Source of the DNA: Sphingopyxis macrogoltabida
Lineage (GTDB): Bacteria; Pseudomonadota; Alphaproteobacteria; Sphingomonadales; Sphingomonadaceae
Direction of reading: 5' to 3'
Assembly: GCF_001307295.1 (NCBI RefSeq)
Contig: NZ_CP012700.1
Coordinates: forward strand, 2,111,001-2,175,000
Length of the DNA: 64,000 nucleotides
The notes beneath the pieces were generated by a model that did no database searches, was not told the origin of the DNA, and worked only from the letters and a program-made list of their open reading frames with translations. The translations under genes were made by a program, and so were the position numbers. Shown here one piece after another: positions 1 through 9,563 of this stretch. The number at the start of each line of letters is the position of its first letter. Positions within the stretch are counted from its first letter, which is position 1.

Positions 1-2271
<2,271 letters not shown>

Positions 2272-2347
2272 CTAAGCCCCTCCCTTCGGGGTGGGGTTTG
2301 GGGAGGGCCTGTGCCCTTCCCGAACACCGAAACATGCCCTCCCCTAA

Positions 2348-2369
2348 CCCCTCCCGCAAGCGGGAGGGG
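2348..2369 (+). terminator. hairpin downstream of uvrA
   Basis: Perfect 9-bp inverted repeat CCCCTCCCG / CGGGAGGGG with a 4-base loop, lying between the convergent uvrA and the following minus-strand gene. There is no T-run on either side, so it may be a terminator for both genes or only an intergenic palindrome. Confidence 0.4.
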
Positions 2370-2376
2370 AACCGGA

Positions 2377-2925
2377 TCAATGCCACACCGCCGACAGCGG
2401 GTAGAGCGCGATCAGCCAGACGAGGCAGGCGACGGTGACGCGGCGGTGCTTTGTCCACACCCCGAGCAGCGCGATGGGGAAGAAGGACCAACTCACCACA
2501 AGGTTGCGCGCGCCGAACGATGGCGCCCCGGCATAGGCCGCGACAGTTGCCATCAGCGCGATATTGGCGAGCAGGATGCCGCCGAGCACCTTGCGCCGCT
2601 GGCGGTCGAAATGCGCGTCGAGGTCGGCCCAGGCCGCGGGATCGTCGGGAAAGACGAGGCTGGCGGCGATGAAATAGATGGCGGTGACGATGAAACCGCC
2701 GAAGAGCAGCGGCCAACTCAGCGGCAACAGATCGCGCATCGCCCAACCGTACATCCAGAAAGTGACGACGTCGCACGACACGAACAGGCCGAGCAGCGCG
2801 GTCGGCCAGCCGATGCGGACATGGTGGCTGGCCTTCAGCGCCCGCGCCAGACCGCCCAGCCCCTCGGCCAGCGCAAGGCCGAGGATCAGCCCGAACAGCG
2901 AAAAGATGAATTCGAACCCGCTCAT
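2377..2925 (-). CDS. small integral membrane protein of unknown function
   Basis: 182 residues with about five hydrophobic stretches, starting MSGFEFIFSLFGLILGLALAE. The ATG at 2925 was chosen because a G-rich ribosome-binding stretch (CCGGGGGGCAA) stands just before it; a longer upstream frame lacks such a site. I do not recognise a named family; the pattern fits inner-membrane hypothetical proteins of sphingomonads. It is convergent with uvrA and seems to be a single-gene unit. Confidence 0.7.
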   Translation of the reverse strand: MSGFEFIFSLFGLILGLALAEGLGGLARALKASHHVRIGWPTALLGLFVSCDVVTFWMYGWAMRDLLPLSWPLLFGGFIVTAIYFIAASLVFPDDPAAWADLDAHFDRQRRKVLGGILLANIALMATVAAYAGAPSFGARNLVVSWSFFPIALLGVWTKHRRVTVACLVWLIALYPLSAVWH

Positions 2926-3385
2926 TTGCCCCCCGGATATGCCCTGCCGATGCTGTGGCAAAATGCCGCGCGGCGGGCAAGCGGGCGACGCGGATAAGTT
3001 GTCAAACTTGTCACCCCTGCCTTCGTAAAAACAAGGACTTGCCGGTTATGGAGATGAGCAGCGGCGACCCCGTTAAAGCGACAAAAGATACGCATGCAAG
3101 CGCGCGAAACCGTCACCCCTTCGGCTGCCGCCCGGGCGGGCGCCCAGGACAGGCTTTGTCGCCTTGCGGACTTGGCCCCGAGCCCGGGCGGCCGCAGCGG
3201 TGAAACGATCGACGACATCAAAGAGCCGGTGCGACGGTGGCATGGCGCAATATTGTAGGACAGCGCTTTTTTCATTTCGTCACCCGGACTGGATCCGGGG
3301 GCCATCGACGGCCCCTGTATGGATGCCGGATCAAATCCGGCATAACGAAGGAAATAGTCCCCCGGCTATCCGCAGGCGTGCCACC
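2926..3385. other. 460-bp intergenic stretch without a supported gene
   Basis: Short frames on both strands here have poor composition, no family resemblance and no good ribosome-binding sites. The only structure I see is the palindromic repeat at 3278-3347, preceded by a T-run near 3268-3273. It separates the membrane protein from the monooxygenase gene. Confidence 0.5.
3278..3347. repeat. palindromic intergenic repeat, CGTCACCCGGA type
   Basis: Imperfect inverted repeat: the left arm begins CGTCACCCGGACTGGATCC and the right arm ends as an approximate reverse complement (GGATCAAATCCGGCATAACG). A better copy of the same family is at 28142-28218. It resembles REP/BIME-like units scattered in alphaproteobacterial genomes. 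Confidence 0.65.
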
Positions 3386-3694
3386 CTACCCCATCAGCGT
3401 TGCGGTGATATCCTCCGCCGCATAGATGCGGATCACCGGCGGCGCGGGCGACAGCGCGCGCATTTCGGCGACGAAGCCGCGCGCGGCGGGCAGCGCGAAA
3501 TGGGCGCGCACCGCGTCGACGCTCTCCCACTCCTCGACGAACATCAGCCGGTCGGGATTTTCGACATCGATATGGCAGTTATGCGCGAGGCACCCCGGTT
3601 CGGACCGCGACAGCGCGCTATGTTCGGCGCCGAGCGCGATCATGCGCTCGCGATGCTCGGGGGTTAGGATGACGTGGCCGGTGATGAGGATCAT
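3386..3694 (-). CDS. antibiotic biosynthesis monooxygenase (ABM) domain protein
   Basis: 102 residues matching small ABM/YgiN-type quinol monooxygenases: N-terminal strand MILITGHVILTP, a helix (EHRERMIALGAEHSALSRSE), the PGCLAHN turn, then FVEEWESVDAVRAHF near residues 52-66, a family hallmark. Such cofactor-free oxygenases dimerise and act on quinol-like substrates; the substrate here is unknown. Its ATG directly follows the TAG stop of the RelA/SpoT-domain gene with no gap, so it is probably read through from that gene. This junction may mark the edge of the accessory island. Confidence 0.8.
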   Translation of the reverse strand: MILITGHVILTPEHRERMIALGAEHSALSRSEPGCLAHNCHIDVENPDRLMFVEEWESVDAVRAHFALPAARGFVAEMRALSPAPPVIRIYAAEDITATLMG

Positions 3695-4339
3695 CTAGTT
3701 TCCGTCTGGATCATTTGCCTGCTCATCGTCATTGGCATAGGACAATATAGCCGAGCGAAGCTGTTCAAAAATTTGATCCGCGCCCCACGCCTGTGCTGCC
3801 GAAAATGCAACCTGACGCCGTTCGAGACCCGTCAAAGGACGGGGTGCCTTGTATCCGAGGTCATGATGAGCCTCGGACCAAGCGTGCTGGAAAAGCGTCT
3901 TGATCTGAAGCTCAAAAAACTCGGGGCAAGAAGATGAATGTCGGTCGTCTATAACATCATCTGGCAATTTTAGGATCATGTGGGCGCCAAAATATCCAAA
4001 CTCAGAATCGTTTTCGGGAAATTTTGACTGAGACTCAATAAAGCTAAAATATTTTTCGGTTTCAGCTTTAACAATTTCTACATCCGTAAGATAAAATACC
4101 GTAATCCTAGCGCCGATCTGATCTTGTATTTGATTTAATGGATCACTGTACTTAGGCAATCCATCCTCACCTGTCTTGGCAGCTTTAGCAAGAAAGCGAT
4201 CAGGAGATTTTGCACGGGCTACTATTGCGTCCACTCGCTCGATATCAGAAAAAAGAGATTTGATATAAGCCTTAAGCCGATCTGCAGTATCAACAAGAAC
4301 CTCACTGTAGCGGCTTTGATACTGAGAATTTAGGGTCAC
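3695..4339 (-). CDS. RelA/SpoT-domain protein (putative small alarmone synthetase)
   Basis: 214 residues covering a nucleotidyltransferase-like RelA/SpoT synthetase domain and little else. Visible family features: KSPDRFLAK (the R/K-x-K-S region) near residue 45, DQIGARITVFY (D-x-x-G-x-R) near 73, GYFGAH in place of the usual GYRSIH near 115, and FELQIKTLFQHAWSEAHHDLGYK (the E-x-Q-I-R-T...AW...H...YK block) near 142. The Glu, His and Tyr-Lys positions are kept, so catalysis is plausible; (p)ppGpp or another pyrophosphorylated product is inferred. There is no hydrolase, TGS or ACT domain. The GTG start overlaps the TGA of the upstream gene (GTGA), implying translational coupling. GC is clearly lower than in the flanks, suggesting transfer. 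Confidence 0.8.
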   Translation of the reverse strand: MTLNSQYQSRYSEVLVDTADRLKAYIKSLFSDIERVDAIVARAKSPDRFLAKAAKTGEDGLPKYSDPLNQIQDQIGARITVFYLTDVEIVKAETEKYFSFIESQSKFPENDSEFGYFGAHMILKLPDDVIDDRHSSSCPEFFELQIKTLFQHAWSEAHHDLGYKAPRPLTGLERRQVAFSAAQAWGADQIFEQLRSAILSYANDDEQANDPDGN

Positions 4340-5233
4340 CGTTTTTCCATTCGTTGGTCAGCGACTTTTCCCTCGGTCGCATACTCCACTTTGCCTCCGT
4401 CTTTTTGCCGAACCTCGAACACCTGTTCAAATTTTCCGCTCGGCGCTGTAAGGATCGCTCCATTTTCAAGTTCAACAGTACGATAGGGGAGCTTAGTTTT
4501 GAATTCCTGCGCGCTAAAAACGAACTTCTTACTCGACAATGACGGCTTACTGAGTTCATTCATAATGGTCTGACGGGTTGTTTGGCTAAATCCAAAATGA
4601 TCGCAAAATTCATCGATCGACGTAACTTTATCAGAAAATACGCTACCAGCCAGAGAAACAGCGGCAGCAATTTCGCTCTTAACCTGAACGTTGGGATTCT
4701 TTTTTATCGCACTCTTCAGCGCATCGGCTAAGCGGCGCGTTCCAGCAGCCGGCGTTTCTGAAAAATCAGCAGACAGGAAATCCGTAATCCAATAATTCGA
4801 GATGTTTTCTGCTTCGCCTCCCGCTTGGCGATCAGTTGCCATACCACTCCAAAAGCCAGCTGAAGGATTTTGATGGTCAAGCATCAAGGCCTTGTAAGCT
4901 GTCATCCGCCGAATGAAGACTTGCTCGAGGAACTCAACACCCAGTCCCTTCTCACTAACTTCGGCCAAAATGGCTTGGTTTGCGGGAAAGCGAGAAATTA
5001 CGAGCCGTTGAAGCGGGCCATGTTGGCCAGATATCAAGAACATTAAGCCAATACCTGACCGCTTGTCCGTAACGCTTCGAAGTCTTTCCGCCACCTTTCG
5101 CCCAGTTTCGAGTGTGGGCGCGCTCTGGTACGCTATTAGAAGATCTCGACAATCGTTTTGCTGGATGCTCGCTGATAGCGGCTTAAAGGTAACCTCGAAG
5201 TCTCTGCTTTCCGGCCCAGCTACAAAGATGCCA
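4336..5233 (-). pseudogene. C-terminal 296 codons of an IS-interrupted gene, NdpA/YejK-like in layout
   Basis: The frame runs open from the stop at 4336 up to the IS boundary without a native start, beginning FVAGPESRDFEVTF at 5226. Joined to the fragment at 6657-6776 with the IS and one GATGCCA copy removed, it gives one in-frame protein of 336 residues. Length and layout (short N-terminal strand block, SGIGLMFLISG strand, later DEFCDHFGF helix-turn and a C-terminal KKFVFSAQEF domain) weakly recall the nucleoid-associated YejK/NdpA family (E. coli YejK has 335 residues); I am not certain. It ends overlapping the RelA/SpoT gene by 4 bases. An internal GTG at 5094 could still start a shortened product. 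Confidence 0.75.
5227..5233. repeat. target-site duplication, left copy (GATGCCA)
   Basis: Seven bases GATGCCA, repeated at 6657-6663 on the other side of the insertion sequence. IS256-family elements usually make 8-9 bp duplications, so one base may have drifted. Confidence 0.75.
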
Positions 5234-6656
5234 GGTTAGCGTCCGCGCTCGTGGTGTAATTTCCGGTGTAGGCGATGGTGTATTCCGGGGTGGGGCATGC
5301 CCCACCCCGGAATGCGGCGTCGCTGGTGGCCACCGGGTTCATCGTTATGGTGGAGTTTGCACACTTCAACCGTGACGAAGAGGAGTTCCCGATGACCGAG
5401 GACAGATTACTGATCGAAGAGCTGGCTGCAAAGGGCGGCCAACCGGATTTTTTGCGCACCATCGCCGAGAACGTGCTGCAGCTGATCATGGAGGCCGACG
5501 TTGATGGCCTGATCGGCGCGGGTCGCCACGAACGCAGCAGCGAGCGCGCGACCTGGCGCAACGGCTATCGCGACCGTTCGCTGGATACCCGGGTAGGCAC
5601 GCTGAACCTGAAAATCCCCAAGCTGCGTGCTGGGTCCTATTTTCCGGGCTTCCTTGAGCCCCGCAAGATGGTCGAGAAAGCGCTGGTTGCGGTGATCCAG
5701 GAAGCGTGGATCGGCGGGGTCAGCACCCGGCGGGTCGATGAACTCGTCCAGGCCATGGGCATGACCGGCATCTCCAAGTCCACCGTCTCCAAGCTTTGCA
5801 AGGACATTGACGAGCGCGTCCATGCCTTTCTGAAACGCCCGCTCACCGGCGAATGGCCGTATCTCTGGCTCGATGCCACCTATCTCAAGGTACGCGAAGG
5901 CGGGCGGATCATCAGCGTTGCCGCAATAATCGCCATGGCCGTCAACACCGAGGGCCGGCGCGAGATCGTCGGCCTGCATATCGGCCCCTCGGAAGCGGAG
6001 GTCTTCTGGTCCGACTTCCTGAAGGACCTTGTTCGGCGCGGTCTTACCGGCGTGAAGCTGGTCATCTCCGATGCTCACGAGGGCCTCAAGGGCGCGATCA
6101 CCCGCGTCATGGGCGCCACCTGGCAGCGCTGCCGGGTGCACTTCATGCGCAATGCCCTGTCCTATGTGCCCAAGGGCCAGAACACTGTCGTCGCCGCCGC
6201 GATCCGCCAGGTCTTCCTGCAGCCCGATCAGAAAAGCGCAACGCAGGTCTGGCGACAGGTCGCCGACCAGTTGCGCACCCGTTGGCCCAAGCTCGGCGCC
6301 TGCATGGACGAGGCCGAAACCGACGTGCTCGCCTACACCGGCTTCCCCACCCAGCACCGCACGAAGTTACACTCAACCAATCCGCTCGAGCGGCTCAACA
6401 AGGAGGTCAAGCGCCGCGCCGACGTCGTCGGAATCTTCCCGAACGAAGACAGCATCATCCGCCTCGTCGGGGCTGTGCTGATGGAGCAGAACGACGAGTG
6501 GCAGCTCCAGCACCGATACATGCAGATCGAAGGCATGGCCGAACTCAACCAACCCATGATCGAGGAGGAAAATCAGCCCCTACACATCACCGCCAAAGCC
6601 GCCTGACGATGGCCCACGGCCACAGCCGAAATTACACCACCTTGACGGACGCGACC
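5234..6656 (+). mobile_element. IS256-family insertion sequence, about 1.42 kb
   Basis: The ends are imperfect inverted repeats. The left end reads GGTTAGCGTCCGCGCTCGTG followed by GTGTAATTTCCGG; the right end read inward is GGTCGCGTCCGTCAAGGTGG followed by TGTAATTTCGGC. A 7-bp direct duplication flanks the element and one transposase gene fills it. It sits inside a minus-strand coding frame that is continuous once the element is removed. The element is GC-rich compared with the island it has entered. Confidence 0.92.
5392..6606 (+). CDS. IS256-family (mutator-type) transposase
   Basis: 404 residues, DDE transposase. Catalytic triad candidates: Asp in LWLDATYLKVREGG, Asp in LVISDAHEGLKGAI, and Glu in STNPLERLNKEVKRR near the C-terminus. 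The WRNGYRDR motif near residue 53 and the CRVHFMRN block before the Glu are typical of IS256/IS1249-like enzymes. The ATG at 5392 is preceded by GAAGAGGAG; an upstream in-frame extension to 5275 reads across the terminal region and is not needed. The gene is full length with no frameshift, so the element may still be active. Confidence 0.96.
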   Translation: MTEDRLLIEELAAKGGQPDFLRTIAENVLQLIMEADVDGLIGAGRHERSSERATWRNGYRDRSLDTRVGTLNLKIPKLRAGSYFPGFLEPRKMVEKALVAVIQEAWIGGVSTRRVDELVQAMGMTGISKSTVSKLCKDIDERVHAFLKRPLTGEWPYLWLDATYLKVREGGRIISVAAIIAMAVNTEGRREIVGLHIGPSEAEVFWSDFLKDLVRRGLTGVKLVISDAHEGLKGAITRVMGATWQRCRVHFMRNALSYVPKGQNTVVAAAIRQVFLQPDQKSATQVWRQVADQLRTRWPKLGACMDEAETDVLAYTGFPTQHRTKLHSTNPLERLNKEVKRRADVVGIFPNEDSIIRLVGAVLMEQNDEWQLQHRYMQIEGMAELNQPMIEEENQPLHITAKAA

Positions 6657-6663
6657 GATGCCA
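6657..6663. repeat. target-site duplication, right copy (GATGCCA)
   Basis: Matches 5227-5233. It is the last base group of the interrupted gene's N-terminal fragment. Confidence 0.75.
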
Positions 6664-6776
6664 TTGAGCATTTCATAGACCTTACCTGACAGCGGAACTT
6701 CGTTCCCCGAGATCGTAGCCGACGGGTCATTTCTACCCGGATGGACAAGATATGCATGGATCGCCGAAATTGACAT
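6657..6776 (-). pseudogene. N-terminal 40 codons of the IS-interrupted gene
   Basis: Encodes a 40-residue stretch starting MSISAIHAYLVHPGRNDPSA and ending YEMLNGI at the IS junction. Reading on across the excised IS gives FVAGPESRDF, in frame. The ATG at 6776 is the likely start; a TTG at 6797 is a weaker alternative. A TCTAAA box (6814-6819, minus strand) and a Pho box (6841-6858) lie upstream in the same orientation. This fragment cannot make a functional protein alone. Confidence 0.8.
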
Positions 6777-6840
6777 TGCGGTGATTAAGCAAAACAAAAC
6801 TGAACTGACAAGGTTTAGAGTCCCAAGAAGCTCTCACACC

Positions 6841-6858
6841 ATGACAATTATATGACAC
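6841..6858 (-). promoter_or_regulatory. Pho box directed towards the RelA/SpoT island
   Basis: On the minus strand it reads GTGTCAT-ATAA-TTGTCAT: two heptamers with an AT-rich 4-base spacer, 12 of 14 heptamer positions matching CTGTCAT. It is 65 bases upstream of the interrupted gene's ATG and back to back with the pstS box. PhoB binding is inferred from the match and from phoB nearby. A possible -10 (TCTAAA) is 21 bases downstream rather than the usual 10-11. Confidence 0.6.
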
Positions 6859-6861
6859 TCC

Positions 6862-6879
6862 CTGTCACAAACACGTCAC
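6862..6879 (+). promoter_or_regulatory. Pho box upstream of pstS
   Basis: CTGTCAC-AAAC-ACGTCAC: direct heptamer repeat with 11-base periodicity matching the PhoB consensus, 83 bases before the pstS ATG and in the expected orientation. It supports phosphate-starvation induction of the pst-phoU-phoB operon. Confidence 0.75.
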
Positions 6880-6961
6880 ACAAAACCCCCATTGGCGGCT
6901 CAGCGAGTCGCCGCGGGGGTGGCGGCTTGGTTTGGTAACGACCCCCGACAGGATCAATTCC

Positions 6962-8011
6962 ATGCTGCAGAAATTCGCCCTTATCGCTGGTGCCGCGACG
7001 TGCGCGCTGGCGCTTTCCGCGTGTCAGGATCAGGCGTCGTCGGGCGGCGGCGCGCGCGATTATATCAGCGCGGTCGGTTCCTCGACGGTCTATCCCTTTG
7101 CCACCGCGGTCGGTGAGAAGTTCGCCGAAGCGACGGGCAACAAGACCCCCAAGATCGACAGCACCGGCACCGGCGGCGGCTTCGAGCGCTTCTGCGCCGG
7201 CGTCGGCGGCGACACGCCCGACATCGCGAACGCATCGCGCCGCATCAAGAAGAAGGAATTCGACACCTGCGCCAAGAACGGCGTCAAGGACATCGTCGAA
7301 ATCCAGGTCGGCATCGACGGTATCGCGCTCGGCGAAGCGCAGCGCGGCCCGGGCTTCAAGCTGAGCGAAGAAGATGTCTATAAGGCGCTCGCCGCCAACC
7401 CCTATGGCAAGCCGAACACCGCGAAGACGTGGAAGGACGTCAACCCCGCCCTCCCCGCGGTTGCGATCTCGGTCTTCGGGCCGCCATCGACCAGCGGCAC
7501 TTACGATGCGTTCAAGGAGCTGATCCTCGGCAAGGGCTGCGATGCCAATGCGGAGATGAAGGCGCTGAAGGACAGCGACAAGGACAAGCATGAGGCGACC
7601 TGCACGACGCTGCGCGGCGCGCCCTATTATGTCGAGCAGGGCGAGAACGACAACCTGATCATCTCGAAGCTCGACAAGAACCCGACCAGCCTCGGCATCT
7701 TTGGCTTCAGCTATCTCGATGCCAACAAGGACAAGATCAAGGCGGTGCCGGTGCAGGGCGTCGCCCCGACCTATGCCGCGATCGCCGACGGCAGCTACCC
7801 CGGTTCGCGGCCGCTGTTCATCTATGTCAAGAAGGCGCATGTCGGCGTCGTCCCCGGCCTCGCCGAATATGTCGCCGAGTTCCTGAAGGGCGCCGGCGAA
7901 GGCGGTTATCTGAACGCCAAGGGCCTGATCGTGTCGCCGAAGGATATCGCGGCGACCGCCGCCGCCAACGGCAAGGGCATGACCGTCCTCGACGGGTCGG
8001 TGCTGAAGTAA
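6962..8011 (+). CDS. pstS: phosphate ABC transporter, substrate-binding lipoprotein
   Basis: 349 residues. Signal peptide with lipobox LSAC (Cys21), then the PstS-type fold: VGSSTVYPF near residue 38, STGTGGGFERFC, phosphate-binding ANASRRIKKKE, and GPPSTSGTYDAF in the second lobe. Captures periplasmic inorganic phosphate for PstCAB. The ATG at 6962 was chosen because it gives a proper signal sequence and has AGGA upstream. First gene of the operon; a palindrome-rich 175-bp gap separates it from pstC, which may lower expression of the distal genes relative to PstS. Confidence 0.95.
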   Translation: MLQKFALIAGAATCALALSACQDQASSGGGARDYISAVGSSTVYPFATAVGEKFAEATGNKTPKIDSTGTGGGFERFCAGVGGDTPDIANASRRIKKKEFDTCAKNGVKDIVEIQVGIDGIALGEAQRGPGFKLSEEDVYKALAANPYGKPNTAKTWKDVNPALPAVAISVFGPPSTSGTYDAFKELILGKGCDANAEMKALKDSDKDKHEATCTTLRGAPYYVEQGENDNLIISKLDKNPTSLGIFGFSYLDANKDKIKAVPVQGVAPTYAAIADGSYPGSRPLFIYVKKAHVGVVPGLAEYVAEFLKGAGEGGYLNAKGLIVSPKDIAATAAANGKGMTVLDGSVLK

Positions 8012-8039
8012 ATTATCGAACCGCTCTCCCTTCTCCGTT

Positions 8040-8135
8040 CGTGTCGAGCTTCCTGCCTCTCCGTTCGCATCGAGCGAAGTCGAGATGCCCAGAAGTCGGA
8101 CACTGCCGATGGGTGTCTCGACTTCGCTCGACACG
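8040..8135. repeat. nested palindrome between pstS and pstC
   Basis: Perfect 16-bp inverted arms TCGAGCGAAGTCGAGA (8070-8085) and its complement at 8116-8131, flanked by a second pair (CGTGTCGAGC at 8040-8049 and complement at 8126-8135). Units with the core CTCGACTTCGCTCGA are typical dispersed repeats in sphingomonads. Inside the pst transcript it would fold into a strong hairpin and could act as a processing or stabilising site for pstS mRNA. Confidence 0.75.
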
Positions 8136-8186
8136 AGCGGGAATGGGATGCTCGATGCGAGCGGGAATTATTGGAATAGCTGAGAC

Positions 8187-9563
8187 GTGACCTTCAACGC
8201 CGCCGCCCTTTTGCTATTGATCGCAGGGTTAGCCCTGATCGGCTGGCTTGCCGGCCGCGCGCGGTCGAGCCTGCTCGCCGGCCGGGCGGGGACCAAGCTC
8301 CACTCGCGCCCGCAATATCATGGCTGGTATGTCGCGCTGTGGCTGTTCGCCCCCGCCGCGCTGTTTCTTGCCGTCTGGTCGTCGGTGTCGCCGGCGCTGA
8401 TCACCAACCAGGTGCTGGCGAGCGAGGCGGCGCAAAGCCTGCCGTCGTTCGGGTTCGAGCGCGGCGCGATCCTCTCCGACGCGCGCAACGTCGCCGAGGG
8501 CAAGCAGGCCGCGGTGCGGCTGCCCGCCGCGGCGCCGCTGGTGCAGCCCTATGCCGACGCTGCCCACACATATGCGTGGATCGGCATCGCCGCGATGCTG
8601 GCGCTGGCGCTGGCGGGCGGCCTGTACGCCTTCACGCGCATCCGCCCCGATTTCCGGGCGCGGACGCGGGTCGAAAAGATCGTGATGCTGTTCCTGCTGC
8701 TCGCGTCGCTGGTCGCGATCCTCACGACCTTTGGCATCGTGCTGTCGCTCTTGTTCGAATCGATCCGCTTCTTCCGCCTCGTCTCGCCCGCCGAACTGCT
8801 GTTCGGTACGACATGGGCGCCGACGAGCGGCGCGCCGCAGCCGGGTACCTTTGGCGGCATCCCGCTGTTCTGGGGCACGATTTTGATCGGCGCGATCATC
8901 GCGATGATCGTTGCCATTCCCATCGGGATGATGACCGCGGTCTACCTCACCCAATATGCCGCGCCGACGGTGCGCAAATGGGTGAAGCCGCTGCTCGAGA
9001 TTCTCGCGGGCGTGCCGACCGTCGTCTACGGCTATTTCGCCGCGCTGACCGTCGCCCCGGCGCTGCGCGAGTTTGCGGTGATGCTGGGCATTCCGAACGC
9101 CTCGACCGAAAGCGCGCTCGCCGCGGGGATCGTGATGGGCGTGATGATCATCCCCTTCGTCTCCTCAATGGCCGACGACAGCATCAACGCAGTGCCGCAG
9201 GCGATGCGCGACGGATCGCTGGCGCTCGGCGCAACGCCGAACGAGACGATCCGCCAGGTGCTGATCCCCGCCGCGCTGCCCGGCGTGATGGGCGGCATTT
9301 TGCTCGCGGTCAGCCGCGCGATCGGCGAGACGATGATCGTGGTGATGGCGGCGGGCCTCTCCGCCAACATGACCGCCAACCCCTTTGCCAGCGTCACCAC
9401 GGTGACCGCGCAGATCGTCAAATTGCTCACCGGCGATCAGGAATTCGACAGCGCCAAGACGCTGGCGGCCTTCGCGCTCGGCCTCGTCCTCTTCCTCGTC
9501 ACGCTGCTGCTCAACATCGTCGCGCTGCGCATCGTCAAAAAATATCGGGAAGCTTATGAATAG
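8187..9563 (+). CDS. pstC: phosphate ABC transporter permease PstC
   Basis: 458 residues. N-terminal extension with two or three membrane segments (long-form PstC of alphaproteobacteria), then the typical permease domain with LEILAGVPTVVYGYFA and the EAA-like loop ALGATPNETIRQVLIPAALPG that contacts PstB. GTG start at 8187. Its end overlaps pstA by 8 bases. Inner-membrane partner of PstA. Confidence 0.95.
   Translation: MTFNAAALLLLIAGLALIGWLAGRARSSLLAGRAGTKLHSRPQYHGWYVALWLFAPAALFLAVWSSVSPALITNQVLASEAAQSLPSFGFERGAILSDARNVAEGKQAAVRLPAAAPLVQPYADAAHTYAWIGIAAMLALALAGGLYAFTRIRPDFRARTRVEKIVMLFLLLASLVAILTTFGIVLSLLFESIRFFRLVSPAELLFGTTWAPTSGAPQPGTFGGIPLFWGTILIGAIIAMIVAIPIGMMTAVYLTQYAAPTVRKWVKPLLEILAGVPTVVYGYFAALTVAPALREFAVMLGIPNASTESALAAGIVMGVMIIPFVSSMADDSINAVPQAMRDGSLALGATPNETIRQVLIPAALPGVMGGILLAVSRAIGETMIVVMAAGLSANMTANPFASVTTVTAQIVKLLTGDQEFDSAKTLAAFALGLVLFLVTLLLNIVALRIVKKYREAYE

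Noticed and set aside
2955..3203. Small plus-strand frame in the 2926-3385 gap
   Set aside because: No ribosome-binding site, family resemblance or normal composition.
6573..6797. A 74-codon minus-strand frame crossing the right IS end taken as a gene
   Set aside because: It is the N-terminal remnant of the interrupted gene running on into the IS terminal repeat; only the part up to 6657 is native.
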